Source: Staphylotrichum longicolle
Taxonomy: Eukaryota; Ascomycota; Sordariomycetes; Sordariales; Chaetomiaceae
Direction: 5' to 3'
DNA: 64,000 nt
Assembly (NCBI GenBank): GCA_019096155.1
Contig: JAHCVI010000001.1
Span: 496,001-560,000, forward strand
The notes under the pieces are model-generated. The model was not told where the DNA came from and made no database searches. It worked only from the letters and a program-made list of their open reading frames with translations. Both the position numbers and the translations under genes were made by a program. Shown here piece by piece: positions 1 to 11,290 of the stretch (within the stretch, counting starts at the first letter, position 1; each line of letters starts with the position of its first letter).

Positions 1-243
1 GTGGGGAATCTGGGGACTGCGGCCTTGTCCGACCCTGGATGTGCTTCTGGCCACCAGACTTTGGCAGTGCGGCCTACAAGAAACTGGAAGCCGAGAATCC
101 CGATGTGTTGACATGGCGCTTTGACATTGCACGACCGTTTGACCGACCTTGGAGGCTTTGGACAGACCCAGCGCTTGCTGAAGGAGGTGGAAATCCCGTT
201 GTTCTTAACGGGCTGTCCAGTGAGCACCCTATTAACACATGCT
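1..243. other. Window edge, unassigned
   Basis: Frame 3 is open over about 39-377 and frame 1 from about 121, and both give protein-like text, but no family is recognised and there is no clear start. This could be an upstream exon of the following gene or the end of a neighbour cut by the window edge. Confidence 0.3.
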
Positions 244-1474
244 ATGAAACTGATGGGTATAAACTCATCTTGTGTCTTAGATATCAGCCATCAAACTCCC
301 TACCAGCCAAGTCGTGGGTTACCCCAGGCCACCCAGCGGATAAGACAGGCTCTCGATGCCGAGGTTCGCGGGCTTAACCTGCCCACCGTCCAGCCCAAAT
401 CCTTTCACCATCTCGCACCGGACAAGCTTTACCAAACGCACAAGCCGTACAAATGCCAGCTACCCAAAAACTGCTTTGCTGGTTTTGACATGCACAACCT
501 CCAGTCAAAAAGCTACCGCGTCAGCATCGCCAATATCGCGGGCCACGAAGACCGGTTCTCACTCGCTGTGTCTGGCTTCGAGTTTGCCAAATGCACGATC
601 GCCGTTTCGAGCTGGTCTGATGCAAATGTGTCATCAGAGTACCTTCCTGGGCTGGTGAACTGGCTCAAGGAGCGTCTCGGTTGCCACGACGTCTTCTGCT
701 ACGCCTACAATGTGGGTCAGACGTCCCAGATCACCAAACGTCGACATTGGTGTTTTCTTACGCCCGCGCTGCTTTGCATTGATCTGGTTGGATCCAGAAC
801 TAATTGTAGCAGTTCCGCCATCATGATACGTCTCAAAAGTCCGAGGGCCACAAGTATGAGTTTAAGCCCCCATTTCTGCGGGCTCACTGCGGTTGGTAAA
901 CATTTAAGCCTATCTGGAGGTTTCGTCCAGCTCAAGATTTCCAGACGCCACGGAGGCGACTTGCCAGGCCCGACTTCAGCTCTACTTCCCTGACTCCTAC
1001 AAGGAGATGATGCAGGGCCGCGTCCGTTTCATCAAGTCAGACTTGTCACTCCGAGACTTGCGCAGCACACCATTTGCTAACCAGGTGCCGACAGTGTGTG
1101 GCGGCCAATATCCCCCGCACCCGTGGAAGACTGCCCCCTGGCACTCTGCGACTTCCGTACCGTCAACCGTGAAGATCTTGTTCCCATGGACATTGTCTAC
1201 CCGCACTTTATCGACGAAGCCTACGAGGTCAAGCACAACCCCTCACATCGATGGTTCTACAAGAAGGGGATGACACAGGAAGACGCCATTGTCTTCAAAC
1301 TCTATGACAGTTTGAGGAGCGAGGCGACTGGTAAATCAATCGCACGCGGCAAGACATGGATGGAACCCGCTGACATGTCCAGTCTGTCCACATTCCGCTT
1401 TTGTTGACCCATCTGCACCTCTGGATACACCGAGGCGTGCGAGCATCGAGGTCAAGGCGATTGTCCTTGGGTAA
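244..1474 (+). CDS. CmcJ/AsaB-like hydroxylase/desaturase family protein
   Basis: I reconstructed five exons from family-like sequence: 244-711, 810-891, 945-1035, 1095-1330 and 1383-1474. The introns are 712-809, 892-944, 1036-1094 and 1331-1382, all GT-AG, and the coding length is 969 nt (322 aa). Supporting motifs of this fungal family, also called CmcJ/NvfI or GA4-desaturase-like, are FCYAYN closing exon 1, RAHCDATEAT across intron 2, GRVRFINVWRPI across intron 3, LALCDFRTV, and a C-terminal SIEVKAIVLG. Family members are linked to secondary-metabolite oxidation or methoxylation; the substrate cannot be told here. The donors of introns 2 (GTTGGT) and 3 (GTCAGA) are weak, so either exon edge may move. 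The start at 244 is the only ATG in the open frame, but an upstream exon is possible. The gene looks intact once spliced. Confidence 0.72.
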
Positions 1475-2905
1475 GGCGTTCAGAATAACGCCCTAGGAGG
1501 CGAGACTGCGCTCATGATTTCCTATCATACCTGTCGCTACTGAAAGATTACATTCGCATTTGGCTTGGAGGGCAAGCGGGGCAGATTCTGCGGTGGTATC
1601 ATCTCTCATCAGATTGTCAGCGCTCGAATACCCCTGTGTAGGAAGTACTTGGTTATGAGTTCAGAATGGTACCCAAATTTCCAGATCAAGATAGCTGGGC
1701 CCAGCTCTGAGGAAGCAGTAAACTCATCATGCTCGGTGCAGGACCAGGCATCGAGGAGCCGGGTGAATGAGATAGATCCGGAATCCTCCGACGATTTCTG
1801 GCGAGGACGGGATTTATATCTGCCACCTTAAACGGCCAGGTAATGATGGTTTTGATTTCAACACCGCACCCGTTACATGAGCCGTATCCATCGGCATTCG
1901 CGCCGAGCCTGGTCAGAGCCAGTCCCGGGGAAACTCACCCTGGTGCTGGCAGTCTTGGGCAGTTTACCGGGATTGAAGAGGCACTTACAGCCTAACCCCG
2001 CATGATCTGCTTCCAGCCTTATGGAGCCCAACGTTAACTTGGCTGGGGAGTGGGACGCCGAGAACGCTCCGGCTCTTAGTTCGTCCCCGGTGGCGTTCCC
2101 GAGGGTGGGCCAGAACAAACAAACCAAGAGATTCCATCGCCGACATGCACGTCGCGAGGGTGACGGGTGAGGTCGTGGTCGGGTGTGACATGCTGCTTCT
2201 GGGATACAGACTCCAGGATCAAAACTCAAAGCCGGTTCAATTGCATTTTTTTGGTTACCGTTCTGTTTAAGCGTAGCCGCAGCGTGTTTCCGTGTAAGTG
2301 TCTAGACGACGGCTTTGCTCCTCCTCCCCGGAGCCCTAACTTTTGTTGCACGGCTTGGCACCTCTAGAAAAGGGTGTTGCCGGCATTGGCAGACCAATCG
2401 GGACAGGATGTGGCGACCCTGCAGAGCTTGAACCTGCATCGAGTTTTCTTCCGCTGCGACCCGTCAAATCGGAAACTCGTATAAGTAGTCCAAGGTTTTT
2501 AGTTGTTTATAATCCCTTTTCGGTGATTCTTGAGCCGTCGATTGCGTAACGTGTCGCCAAGTTCCGTAAGATTCCGGCTTGTTCTCCTTGTTGCCGAGCC
2601 CCACCGACCAGTTGCGTCAAAGCACTGCAAACCCTCCAACCGTCTCGGGTGCGAACCTTGCTGACCCAGAGGCTGACCCGGGTTTCAGCGTCACTGCCGA
2701 GCCCCACAAAACCCCCAAATTGGCACTGTTCTCGGTCACGTTTGACGCAAATTCCTTGGATGGCAAAGGAGCCATTGACTTTCATCGCAACTGAGCCGTC
2801 TTTTCAGGGAGCGACGACTACTGGGGGACGAAATAGACAATAAAGACAGCAAACTACGAATACCCATACAAAGACACAAAGGCACAAAGACACAATCGAA
2901 CAACC
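1475..2905. other. Intergenic, 1.4 kb
   Basis: Open frames here are short, overlap each other and show no recognisable family. The last few hundred bases probably hold the promoter and 5' leader of the ZIP transporter. No RNA gene or repeat was seen. Confidence 0.5.
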
Positions 2906-4761
2906 ATGAATCGACCGTCAAGAACCGAGGACGATCTCGAGCACCCGACGTGGAACCAGAACCCGCCTTTTCTGGCCCCAGACCTGACCACGCGCCAGGA
3001 TCTCAATGGCATTGCCAACGCCCGCGAACACCGCCATGGTTGCGCCGGGTCTGGAAACGGCGTCGGCTTCCTCAATGACGAGAAACGAGCCATGGATGGC
3101 CGAGTGAATGAGTGCGTCACCGACTTGTTCGCACCCTGCCCTTCTGCAATGAGCGGCAGGCTTGGCTGTAAGTACCTCCACTGCATTATCCTGATCCTTC
3201 CTTTGGTGGAGTCACCCTGCTGAGTAAACTAAACCACCACAGGTCCGCTCATTGCACCCGAGACAGCGCCTGGTGGTGAAGGCCAGGCCTGTCCTCCCTC
3301 TCGCCCAGTCCAGGCCCCTTCGGGCTGGATTGGCTGGATCGCGTCCGTCGTGGTTGTGTCGACGCTGATCAATGTCGCCGGGAGTCAGCTCCCGGCCCTG
3401 TTTGTGCGAGCTGTCAAGCCTGCTGTCTTGACTGTCGCCCAAGGTTAGCTCACCCTTTTTCAAGATCCCTTTTCTTACCCTGCCCCTGCATACTGACCAC
3501 GCACCAGCCGAAACAACCCTCCGGCGCCTCGCGAAACGCCAGGATGCCTGCGCCGGCAACGTCGCCGGCGCCGACGAGTACAATACGCCGCTCCATGTCG
3601 GCGCACTGCTCATCATTCTCACCGTCTCGAGTCTCGCCTGCGCCGTCCCCATGCTCGCCGCCAAGTTTCCTGTACTGCGCATCCCCGAGCCCTTCTTCTT
3701 TGGAGTCCGCCACTTTGGCACCGGTGTCCTCCTTGCCACGGCCTTTGTGCACCTGCTGCCTACCGCCTTCATCTCGCTCGGCAATAAATGCCTCTCAAGT
3801 TTCTGGACCACCGACTATCCGGCCATGCCGGGCGCCATTGCGCTTGTGGGTATCTTCTTTGTGAGCATCATCGAGATGGTCTTTAGCCCCGCGCGGAGTT
3901 TCATCCCGCGGCCTTCTCGCGCAAAGAAGGCTGGCGATGCGGAGGGCTCGGGGTCAGGGGCCCAGCACGTCCCGGCCTCCATGGGCGGCGGACATTGCGG
4001 CCACGCAGCTGTTGTAGCGGCCATCACGCGCCCCTCGGCGCCCCGCCGCGGCAGCATCGAGCCGGCACCGCTGCGGGATCCCGCCCCGCCTAACAACCTC
4101 TCGAAGGAGAGTTTGGAAATCGAGTCCCAGAGCGGCGGGCTCACACCCGAGCAGCTCCACAAAAAGAGCATCCTCCAGTGCATGCTGCTGGAAGTCGGCA
4201 TCCTGTTCCACAGCGTCTTCATTGGCATGGCCCTGAGCGTCGCGATCGGCGGTGACTTTGTTGTCCTTCTCATCGCCATCGCCTTTCATCGTTCGTTCCC
4301 CTCTGGCCCCCCTCAACCGATCTGCGATATTAACCTCCTATAGAAACTTTTGAAGGCCTCGCCCTCGGCGCCCGCATCGCCTCTATCGCCTGGCCCAAAA
4401 AGACCCTCCAGCCCTGGCTCATGGTCCTCGCCTACGGCTGCACGTAAGCCGCCAAAAACCTCATCGTCTCTGTCTCATATACTAACACCTTCACTTCAAC
4501 AGGACACCGATAGGGCAAGCCATCGGCCTGGCCACGCACACCCTCTACAGCCCGGACTCGGAGTTTGGCCTCATCCTGGTCGGCACCATGAACGCCGTGT
4601 CGTCGGGTCTGCTGGTATTTGCCGCGCTGATCGAGCTGCTGGCCGAGGACTTTCTGAGCGACCAGAGCTGGGGCGTGCTGAGGGGCCGCAAGAGGGTCGT
4701 TGCGTGCTGTTTGGTGCTGTTCGGGGCGATCTGTATGAGTCTTGTTGGCGCGTGGGCGTAA
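2906..4761 (+). CDS. ZIP-family zinc/iron transporter
   Basis: This is a membrane importer of divalent metal, probably zinc, of the ZIP family (yeast Zrt1/Zrt2, fungal ZrtA type). Five exons: 2906-3167, 3243-3443, 3508-4290, 4344-4443 and 4503-4761, giving 534 aa. The first transmembrane helix is around SGWIGWIASVVVVSTLINV, followed by an HVGALLIILTVSSL helix and PEPFFFGVRHFGTGVLLATAFVHLL. A cytoplasmic loop contains short His runs (GGGHCGHA). The metal-binding helices are VGILFHSVFIGMALSV and IAIAFHQTFEGLALG, the latter formed across intron 3; they carry the conserved His and Glu residues. The protein ends at a final helix, FGAICMSLVGAWA. The N-terminal hydrophilic stretch of about 100 aa is longer than in yeast Zrt1. 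The start is the first ATG in frame, preceded by an A-rich leader. All splice sites are standard. Confidence 0.9.
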
Positions 4762-5264
4762 GAAGGAGGTATGAAGTCTGGAGGGATACCTTAGGGTTGA
4801 GGAGGTGAACTGCTTTTGCTCGTAGCAGCTGCGCTGCGACTGAGGGGTTTGAACAAGAGGTTTTGGAAGATTTTGAAGTAATTGATATCAATAGCGTGAT
4901 TCAGGACAGCCGAAAAGTCAGACTCAAAGACAAATCTGTGTAAACTTATTCAACTGTTGAGCGACTGCAGCCCCTTAAGTTAAAGAGCAGGAAGTGAATA
5001 GCACAGGTAGAATAAGCACTTGATACGCTCGCAGCTAAAGATTTGGTCCTTTCACTCATCTCCGACTTTGTTTCTAATCACGCATTCACTCCCAAAACTG
5101 CATCGATAGAGCAATGCATCCTGTGATGGTCGGCACAATAGAGGAATTCACAATGAAAGCTGCAGTGAGGTTATAGTGTTAGGGAAAGGAAAGCCTTTAT
5201 AAGGGGTGTGTCCAGCCCCGATTTCCAACAACTCCTCGCTACGGCTGGTGCCCACACCAGCAAT
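4762..5264. other. Intergenic between ZIP gene and tRNA
   Basis: This carries the 3' region of the ZIP gene and the upstream flank of the tRNA gene. No reading frame or repeat of note. Confidence 0.5.
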
Positions 5265-5361
5265 TCTTCCGTAGTATAGTGGTCAGTATGTGAGCTTGTC
5301 ATTGCAAGGCAAGCCCTTCATAACAACGCTCGAGACCCGGGTTCAATTCCCGGCGGGAGAG
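5265..5361 (+). tRNA. tRNA-Asp (GTC) with 25-nt intron
   Basis: The acceptor arms TCTTCCG (5265-5271) and CGGGAGA (5354-5360) pair over 7 bp with one G-T, followed by a discriminator G at 5361. The A-box is in TAGTATAGTGG. The T arm is CCGGG/CCCGG with loop TTCAATT. The anticodon stem TGAGC pairs with GCTCG. Removing 5302-5326 (25 nt), at the canonical position after base 37, leaves the 7-base loop TTGTCAC with anticodon GTC. Apart from the intron the length is 72 nt. It decodes Asp GAC/GAU codons. Confidence 0.92.
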
Positions 5362-5365
5362 ATTC

Positions 5366-5371
5366 TTTTTT
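5366..5371 (+). terminator. RNA polymerase III terminator of tRNA-Asp
   Basis: A run of six T on the coding strand begins five bases after the discriminator base, followed by more T-rich sequence. This is the usual pol III stop signal. Confidence 0.8.
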
Positions 5372-5680
5372 CTTTTCATTTTTCCATTTCTCCCTTTTGC
5401 CGCGAGCTCCTTGTTATTTTCATTCGCAGTTGTTTAGATGTACGCTCTCATGAATCCCTCTTTTCGGGGTTTCTTGAACGACTCTACAGCCCTTCAATGG
5501 ATTACCGCCTACGCATCTTCCTGCAATATGAGAAAAGGTGATTTCCAAGTCTTGAGTTCTATTCTCTGTTCGGGTTGCGCATTTGACGCTCTGAACTACC
5601 TATGTACCCAATTGCAAAACACTCCCAGTTTCTAGTCAGTAATTCCATTCCTTACCCCCCCATCTTCCTCCGTCTTGGGC
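5372..5680. other. Intergenic between tRNA and G-domain gene
   Basis: Moderately AT-rich spacer containing the 3' region of the minus-strand gene. Short open frames only; nothing recognised. Confidence 0.5.
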
Positions 5681-7313
5681 TCAAGTCAGCGGCAAAATCG
5701 TCAACCCACACGGCAGCACCATGTCATCCGGCCCCTTGTCATTGACAAAACTCAGCGAGATCTCCTGCAGCTCCGAGTCATCCTCGACTATGAGGGCCCT
5801 CGGCGCGCCATGGTGATGATTCCCCCCGGCCCCCGCGCGCACCGCATCTGCCCGCTCCACCGCCCGGACGATCAGGTCCGCGACGCCCTTGCGCAGCGTG
5901 CACGACGTGAAGATGGGGCTCGCCTCCACCGTCTCGAGCACCTCGCGCCCTTCGCGCCCGCGGCGAATCTCGTCGAGCTGCCGCGTCACGGCGGCCGGCG
6001 TGAGCGTGTGCGGGGCGAGGAAAGATTCGTGCGGCCACTGCGCGTCGGCGAGGCGGTGCAGGAAGAGCAGCGCCGCCGCGAGGGCTTGCGTGAGCAGCAC
6101 CGCGCGCTCGTGCGGGGTCAGGTTGTTGAGCAGGCTGCCCGGCTCGGTGCCGCTGCTGCGGAGGCAGTCGGCGAGGAGCGCCTTTTGGGAGGCGTCGAAG
6201 GTCGCATCGAGCGCGCGGAAGAGCAGGGCCGGGTCGGCGGTCAGCGTCGAGGTCGGGTCGCGCAGGTTGAAGAGCTGGATGGCTTTGGTGAAGAAGTTGG
6301 GAAGGATGTCGCGCATCGCGATGCCGTGCAGCTTGCGCGCGTGACCGGTGTCGACTTCGAAGTAGGACGATGCAGTGTCGGCGGCGACTGGGAGCCAAGT
6401 GTCAGTCAGGAAGAGCGCTTGATAGGTTTCCCCAGAGGATGAGAGGTAATGATGTGGTACAAGAAGACGCTTACATTTTGTCGATATCAGAGCAGAATTC
6501 CGCTGCGCCGTCCCAAACGCGTAGCGGATGCCCTTCTCCCGCAGAGTCGACAGCGTCCTGAGCGCAAGCTCCTCGCAGCTCCGCTCGTCGTCCTCATCAT
6601 CCCCGCTCGAGACACACACCCGCGGTATTGTCCCATTTAGGAGGTCGTCCCACCTCCGCCCGATCTCTTTCTCAAACTTCTTGGATGACAAGTCTCGCAG
6701 GATGTGCGACACGGCAACTTTGGACAGCCCCCGCTCCTGCGCATCTCGGGACCAGTCGAGCTTGACCTGTCCTACGAACTCCTCATACTTTGTGAAGACG
6801 AGCACTAGAGGTACCCCGGGCGCGGCCGCGTGCAGTCCGCTGGTAAAGAAGCGCGTCTCGAGGTCGGCTACCTGGCGGTCCTCCTCGCTCGCGACACAGT
6901 ACCATATGCAGTGGATGCTATCCTCCGGTTTGGTTGAGGCTGTCGAGCGGGAGATAAGAAAGTCGCTGACTCGGTCATAGCGGGCGCCATCTCCCGTCCC
7001 AAAGTTGAGGCTTGTGTGGATTGCCAGCGGGTCGTTTTGGCTGTGTAGGTCAAGCTCCTTCTCGATGTCGTGGTTCGCGCTGAAACCTTCGTCCACGAGG
7101 TGCTGGGAGCATCGCGACCATCAGTGTCCGTCGTGCCCGTCGTGCCAACGGGGTTAAGCTTCGGGGAGAGATTGATCAACCCACCTTCTCGAGATCAACT
7201 CCAAAAATCTTGGTAAACAGTTCCAGTTTCGTCGACTCGGGGCTCCCGAGCACTAAGAGGCGAAACTTAGGGCACGCGGCCAGGAACTCTGAAGGGGGCG
7301 TGAGCGTTGTCAT
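5681..7313 (-). CDS. Fungal G-domain (P-loop GTPase-like) protein, probably degenerate
   Basis: Three exons on the minus strand: 7313-7185, 7102-6475 and 6387-5681, with introns 7103-7184 and 6388-6474; 487 aa. The N-terminus reads FRLLVLGSPESTKLELF, which sits where a Walker A (GxxxxGKS/T) belongs but lacks the GK[ST] ending. A GTPase-like core follows: a Trp/Cys strand (IHCIWYCVAS) and PLVLVFTKYEE, at the position of the G4 motif (N/TKxD) with Glu instead of Asp. The C-terminal half is helical with an Ala/Leu-rich segment (ALAAALLFLHRL). This resembles the uncharacterised fungal G-domain proteins distantly related to AIG1/dynamin GTPases. Loss of the phosphate-binding Lys/Ser suggests weak or no nucleotide hydrolysis. 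Cellular role unknown. Confidence 0.72.
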
Positions 7314-8443
7314 GGGATCGGTGGCGTTTGGCGTTGAAGGTCAATTTGGGGTCTTGGGTGTTCCCTGGGGTCCCCGGTGAGAGTAACACGGGAGTTGAAA
7401 ATGAGGTGATATACTGAAACAATGGGTTTCCTGTCAACTACTGCTTCCGCATCTCTGTGGAGGTCAGATGGGGCTTATATACGAGACGCTGTCGTGCCCA
7501 TTCGTTGGCGCGCTGAAAGCGGTGGTCTGATGACGCCACTCGCGCGTCAGGGTGGTCACACCATCATCTGCTCGTATCATCTACAGGTTACATTGGTTGT
7601 TGTCGCGCCCTCGCTATTGGGTACGTTAGATCTGGGCTGCAAAAGATGCCGGTTCTGTGCCTGATCTACATACATAACCTGACTCTACTAAGTATCTAAT
7701 CACCATCATTACAGCTTCGCTGCTCTGGTTCCATCGAATCAGCGCACCATGCGATCAGCCCATTCCAAGGTCGGTGTTTAAAATAGAATCCCCCCACGAT
7801 GCACAGTTCCATCTCTGTTGTTCCCTCCACTGAGATCTGTCAAATGTCTCAAGTGGTAGGGAAACTTACGACCATATCATTTGGGGGCGAAAGAACGCTG
7901 TTTCGATCGAGATCTCATGTTCGGTTATCTCGGTAGCTTCCCAGGAGTTTGGTCTGACACCCTGCAGGCCACTAGCAATAAGCAAGGTAGTGATTAGGCG
8001 TCAATGTTATCACTTCGCCAAATCAAATCTCTGTCAGGCCATCGCTGTTTAACTAATATAATGGACTGCTTCCTATCGTCTTGTCTGTCTCACAATCCAA
8101 CTTGTTCGGCACTGCTGTACCCTCCAATGCCCACTGCTGTCGAACTCGGGCTAACTACCTACTGTTAGCGTTAGCGTCAGTCTCTAGGTGCGACACCTCT
8201 AATTGTCTACCAAGTGGACATTTTTTGCTAGCAGCAGGCGACTGAACCGCAGATTGGACTTTCTTTGCCAATGCTGCCGTATTTTGGTGGATGTAGATTG
8301 GGTGTTAGTTCAAGGTTCGATTTTTCCCACTCAGGGGTTACCCTCTCTGTCGCATCAGCGTCATAAGGGATACTATTATCAAAACACATCACTGTGGGAC
8401 AACTTAGATACAGATGTCGCAGTTTCAAACGTGATAGCGATAT

Positions 8444-8489
<46 letters not shown>

Positions 8490-9328
8490 ATGGCTACAAG
8501 CGCACACAACCAAAGTCACACCTTCGAGTACTACGACAGGTCATCGGTGTGAACCAGTTGGTGGTGCCCTGGTCACGCACCATTCCCCCAGCAAGTGCAA
8601 ATGCAACAAGAGGTAGCCGGATCAGGCCCAGGGGTTGCCCGGGCCAGGATGCAGACCGCGACCGCTGGGGTCGGACCTGATCATGCATAAAGCTTGTGAC
8701 CTTTTGTGGAGAAGGGTGCAAACATCTAGATTCCTCGCGGACCGAATCCTCGGTCGGCGTTGTCTCTTAGCAGCAATGCAACTATAGCTGATGTTTCGCG
8801 GGGGCATGTGAAAAAACCCTGGAGCCGAAGAGGGGAAGGTGACTTCGTGAGTCCCGGTGCCGGATGCCATCTCCCAAAAATGTCTCGGCTCTCATCTTGT
8901 GGACATGGCACGTTGTGCTAGGTGCTTCCAGTTCGCTGTGCGTTGCTCCCTGATGACCGAACTTACCCAGCAATCAGCGCGCAGGAACCGCTCAAGGGAC
9001 CTCTCCAGCGGCCTCGGGGGCGGGGGTGCGAGGTCAGGGGCACGCCGCCTTGGGGCCGGGAAGACGTGCGATTGGCTCCTGTCTCAGCCAGCTCCCTGAA
9101 TGGCATTTCCCGCCGAAAAAGGGGTCTGGGTGTTTGCACCTTCTCGCAATGGATTGGAATCAGGCTCGGGCGCCACATGAAGATGGAACTCACCTTTATT
9201 TCCTACATCAGGGGCTTCTCCCCAGCCGGGAATCACAGTAAAGGAGCCCATCGTCTGACAGGCAGGTAACTCTCCAACTTCAAGTCACCCTTACCGCACA
9301 CCACCGATCATTGAAGTTCCCGGCAAAG
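7314..9328. other. Intergenic, 2.0 kb between divergent genes
   Basis: The region separates the minus-strand G-domain gene from the plus-strand phosphodiesterase, so it should contain both promoters. It holds a 43-base T run (listed separately) and short unrelated open frames. No gene is supported. Confidence 0.5.
8446..8488. repeat. Poly(T) tract, 43 bases
   Basis: An uninterrupted run of T. It could be a nucleosome-excluding promoter element or the A-tail of a minus-strand retroposed sequence. No target-site duplication could be recognised by eye. Confidence 0.95.
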
Positions 9329-11113
9329 ATGAGAGCCGTCAAATTGTTAGCCGCGCTTGTCAGCTCGGCCTGGGTGTTGGTACGCGGACAGGCTGATGAT
9401 GTCTGCAAAGCCCAGGACCGCACATATAGCACCGAAGCTCTTCCAGCCGGAGCGTACCAGCCGTACGACAAGCTCAATCCTGTGGTGGGCAAGCTGAGCA
9501 GCAAATTTTACATCACGGTTGTCAACCTCACACCACACCGTATCAAGCTGGAAAGCACACACTCATACCAGATGGACACCTTCGACTTTGGCGATATCCC
9601 TCAGGGCCGCGCTCGCCAAAACGCCGTCAAGTACAGGGGGACGTGGTACACACGGGATGACGCTGGCGAGGCCTACTACGGAATCGAGGGCACCGACAAG
9701 AAGTTCGCTGTACGGGTGAAGTCGTACATCCCGAGTTCGGACCCCCGACGAGTCGTACTCGACCTCAGCGGCATGGGCCTAGGGCAGCGGGAGTATGTGT
9801 TCCCAGGAGGCGAGACCGCAGTCTCTCTGGTCATTACGGGCAGCAGCCGCTTTGGGTTTCAGGCCTCATTGCGACATGGCCCGGGCAACTGGATGCGGAA
9901 GATGTACGACGTGATTCGCGACAGACTCGTCCGGCACCTCATCATGCCCGGCACGCACGATGCGGGCATGAGCAGGATCACAAACAAAATCGTCAGCATT
10001 GGCAGCGAGGAGAACACCCAGAATCAAGGCATCAACATCTACGACCAGCTCCGCGCCGGATCCCGTTGGTTCGATCTCCGCGTCGGGTCCGTTCACCCCA
10101 ACAACAACGCCGCGCAGAACAACGGCTTCTGGGTAATGCACGTCAACGACGAGATGGCCACGCTTGCCATCGGCAACACGGGCGAGTCTCTGGACGACGT
10201 TATCAGCGAGATCAACCGGTCCACCAGCGAGAATCCTGGGGAGATTATTTTCTTCACTGTCCGCTACCTCGTCGGACGGTACGAGTTCCCCGACCGCGGG
10301 CCCATCATGTGGAACGACGCCATCGTCAACGACTTCTTCGTCAAGCTCCGCGCCATCAACAACCGCTGCCCCAACCTCGACACCACCACAGGCTTCCAGA
10401 ACCAAAAGGCCTCGTACTTCATGGACCAGAACGAAGGCAAGGGCTGTGTCATCCTCCTCTTGAACGGCCACCTCGACGGCCGGGAGTCTCCCGGCGACGG
10501 CATCTACAACATCAACCGCATGAACATCCAGGACCACTGGTCCAACAAGATGCAAGCCAGCGACATGGCGCCGGACCAGATCAACACGTGGCGCTCCGTC
10601 GCGCGCGGCGGCGGCCCGGCCGACTACGGCGGCTTTCTGATCGGCCAGTGGCTCGTCACACCGGACGCGCTGGCGTCAACTGCGTATACGCTGCAGAACT
10701 TTGCCATCCAGCCGACAAACCCGTCGCTGTACTGGGCCGGTGTCAACGGGATCGACCCGGAGCACTGGCCGAACGTGTTGTTGGTGGATTACATCGGTGT
10801 GCAGCAGCGGGACCAGTGGGCATGGGACCGGTTGAGTGCAGAACTGTACACCCTGGCGGTGGGGATGAACCTGTATATGGCGAGCGAGAACTGTGATGTT
10901 GGGAAGCGAAGGACGCCGTTGCTCCGGAGGGGGGGCAGTGAAGGGGTGGAGGACCGGGAGGTGTCCTGGAATGGTATCCTCTTTGCGAATGGCACGAAGC
11001 TGGATAACCCGCCGCCGACGCTCCATCCTGGTAGGGCTGAGATACTGCGGAACGGTACTGTGCTAGGCAATGGGACTGTGTTGGAGGAGAGCATTCCTAA
11101 TCCTTGGTTGTAG
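9329..11113 (+). CDS. Secreted PI-PLC X-domain-like phosphodiesterase
   Basis: A single uninterrupted exon of 594 aa. The N-terminus is a signal peptide (MRAVKLLAALVSSAWVLVRG, then QADD). Residues of about 50-180 form a beta-rich domain (YITVVNLTPHRIKLE). From about residue 195 a PLC-like TIM-barrel X domain follows, with MPGTHDAGMS containing a catalytic-type His near residue 210, RWFDLRVG, and WVMHVND with the second His near residue 271, then IIFFTVRYL and VLLVDYIG. No C2 or Y domain follows, as in bacterial-type and small fungal enzymes. Expected activity is cleavage of phosphoinositides or GPI-like lipids outside the cell; the true substrate is not visible. I chose the ATG that places the hydrophobic signal directly at the N-terminus. 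Confidence 0.85.
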   Translation: MRAVKLLAALVSSAWVLVRGQADDVCKAQDRTYSTEALPAGAYQPYDKLNPVVGKLSSKFYITVVNLTPHRIKLESTHSYQMDTFDFGDIPQGRARQNAVKYRGTWYTRDDAGEAYYGIEGTDKKFAVRVKSYIPSSDPRRVVLDLSGMGLGQREYVFPGGETAVSLVITGSSRFGFQASLRHGPGNWMRKMYDVIRDRLVRHLIMPGTHDAGMSRITNKIVSIGSEENTQNQGINIYDQLRAGSRWFDLRVGSVHPNNNAAQNNGFWVMHVNDEMATLAIGNTGESLDDVISEINRSTSENPGEIIFFTVRYLVGRYEFPDRGPIMWNDAIVNDFFVKLRAINNRCPNLDTTTGFQNQKASYFMDQNEGKGCVILLLNGHLDGRESPGDGIYNINRMNIQDHWSNKMQASDMAPDQINTWRSVARGGGPADYGGFLIGQWLVTPDALASTAYTLQNFAIQPTNPSLYWAGVNGIDPEHWPNVLLVDYIGVQQRDQWAWDRLSAELYTLAVGMNLYMASENCDVGKRRTPLLRRGGSEGVEDREVSWNGILFANGTKLDNPPPTLHPGRAEILRNGTVLGNGTVLEESIPNPWL

Positions 11114-11290
11114 TGGAGGAGCCATCTTGGAGTGGGAGTTGCGTTTGGATACCCTGTCTAGATTCTAATATCGTTTGCAGCACGCAGTAATAGAGCAGCT
11201 CTAATACCTACATATCTAACAGCACTGGCATATTGGGCCATGCCTACCCCCGTTCAAAACTCGCCAACACCACCGGCGAAGCTCACAGAC

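Noticed and set aside
9866..10555. 229-codon minus-strand frame opposite the phosphodiesterase
   Set aside because: Val/Asp-rich shadow of the sense gene's codon usage.
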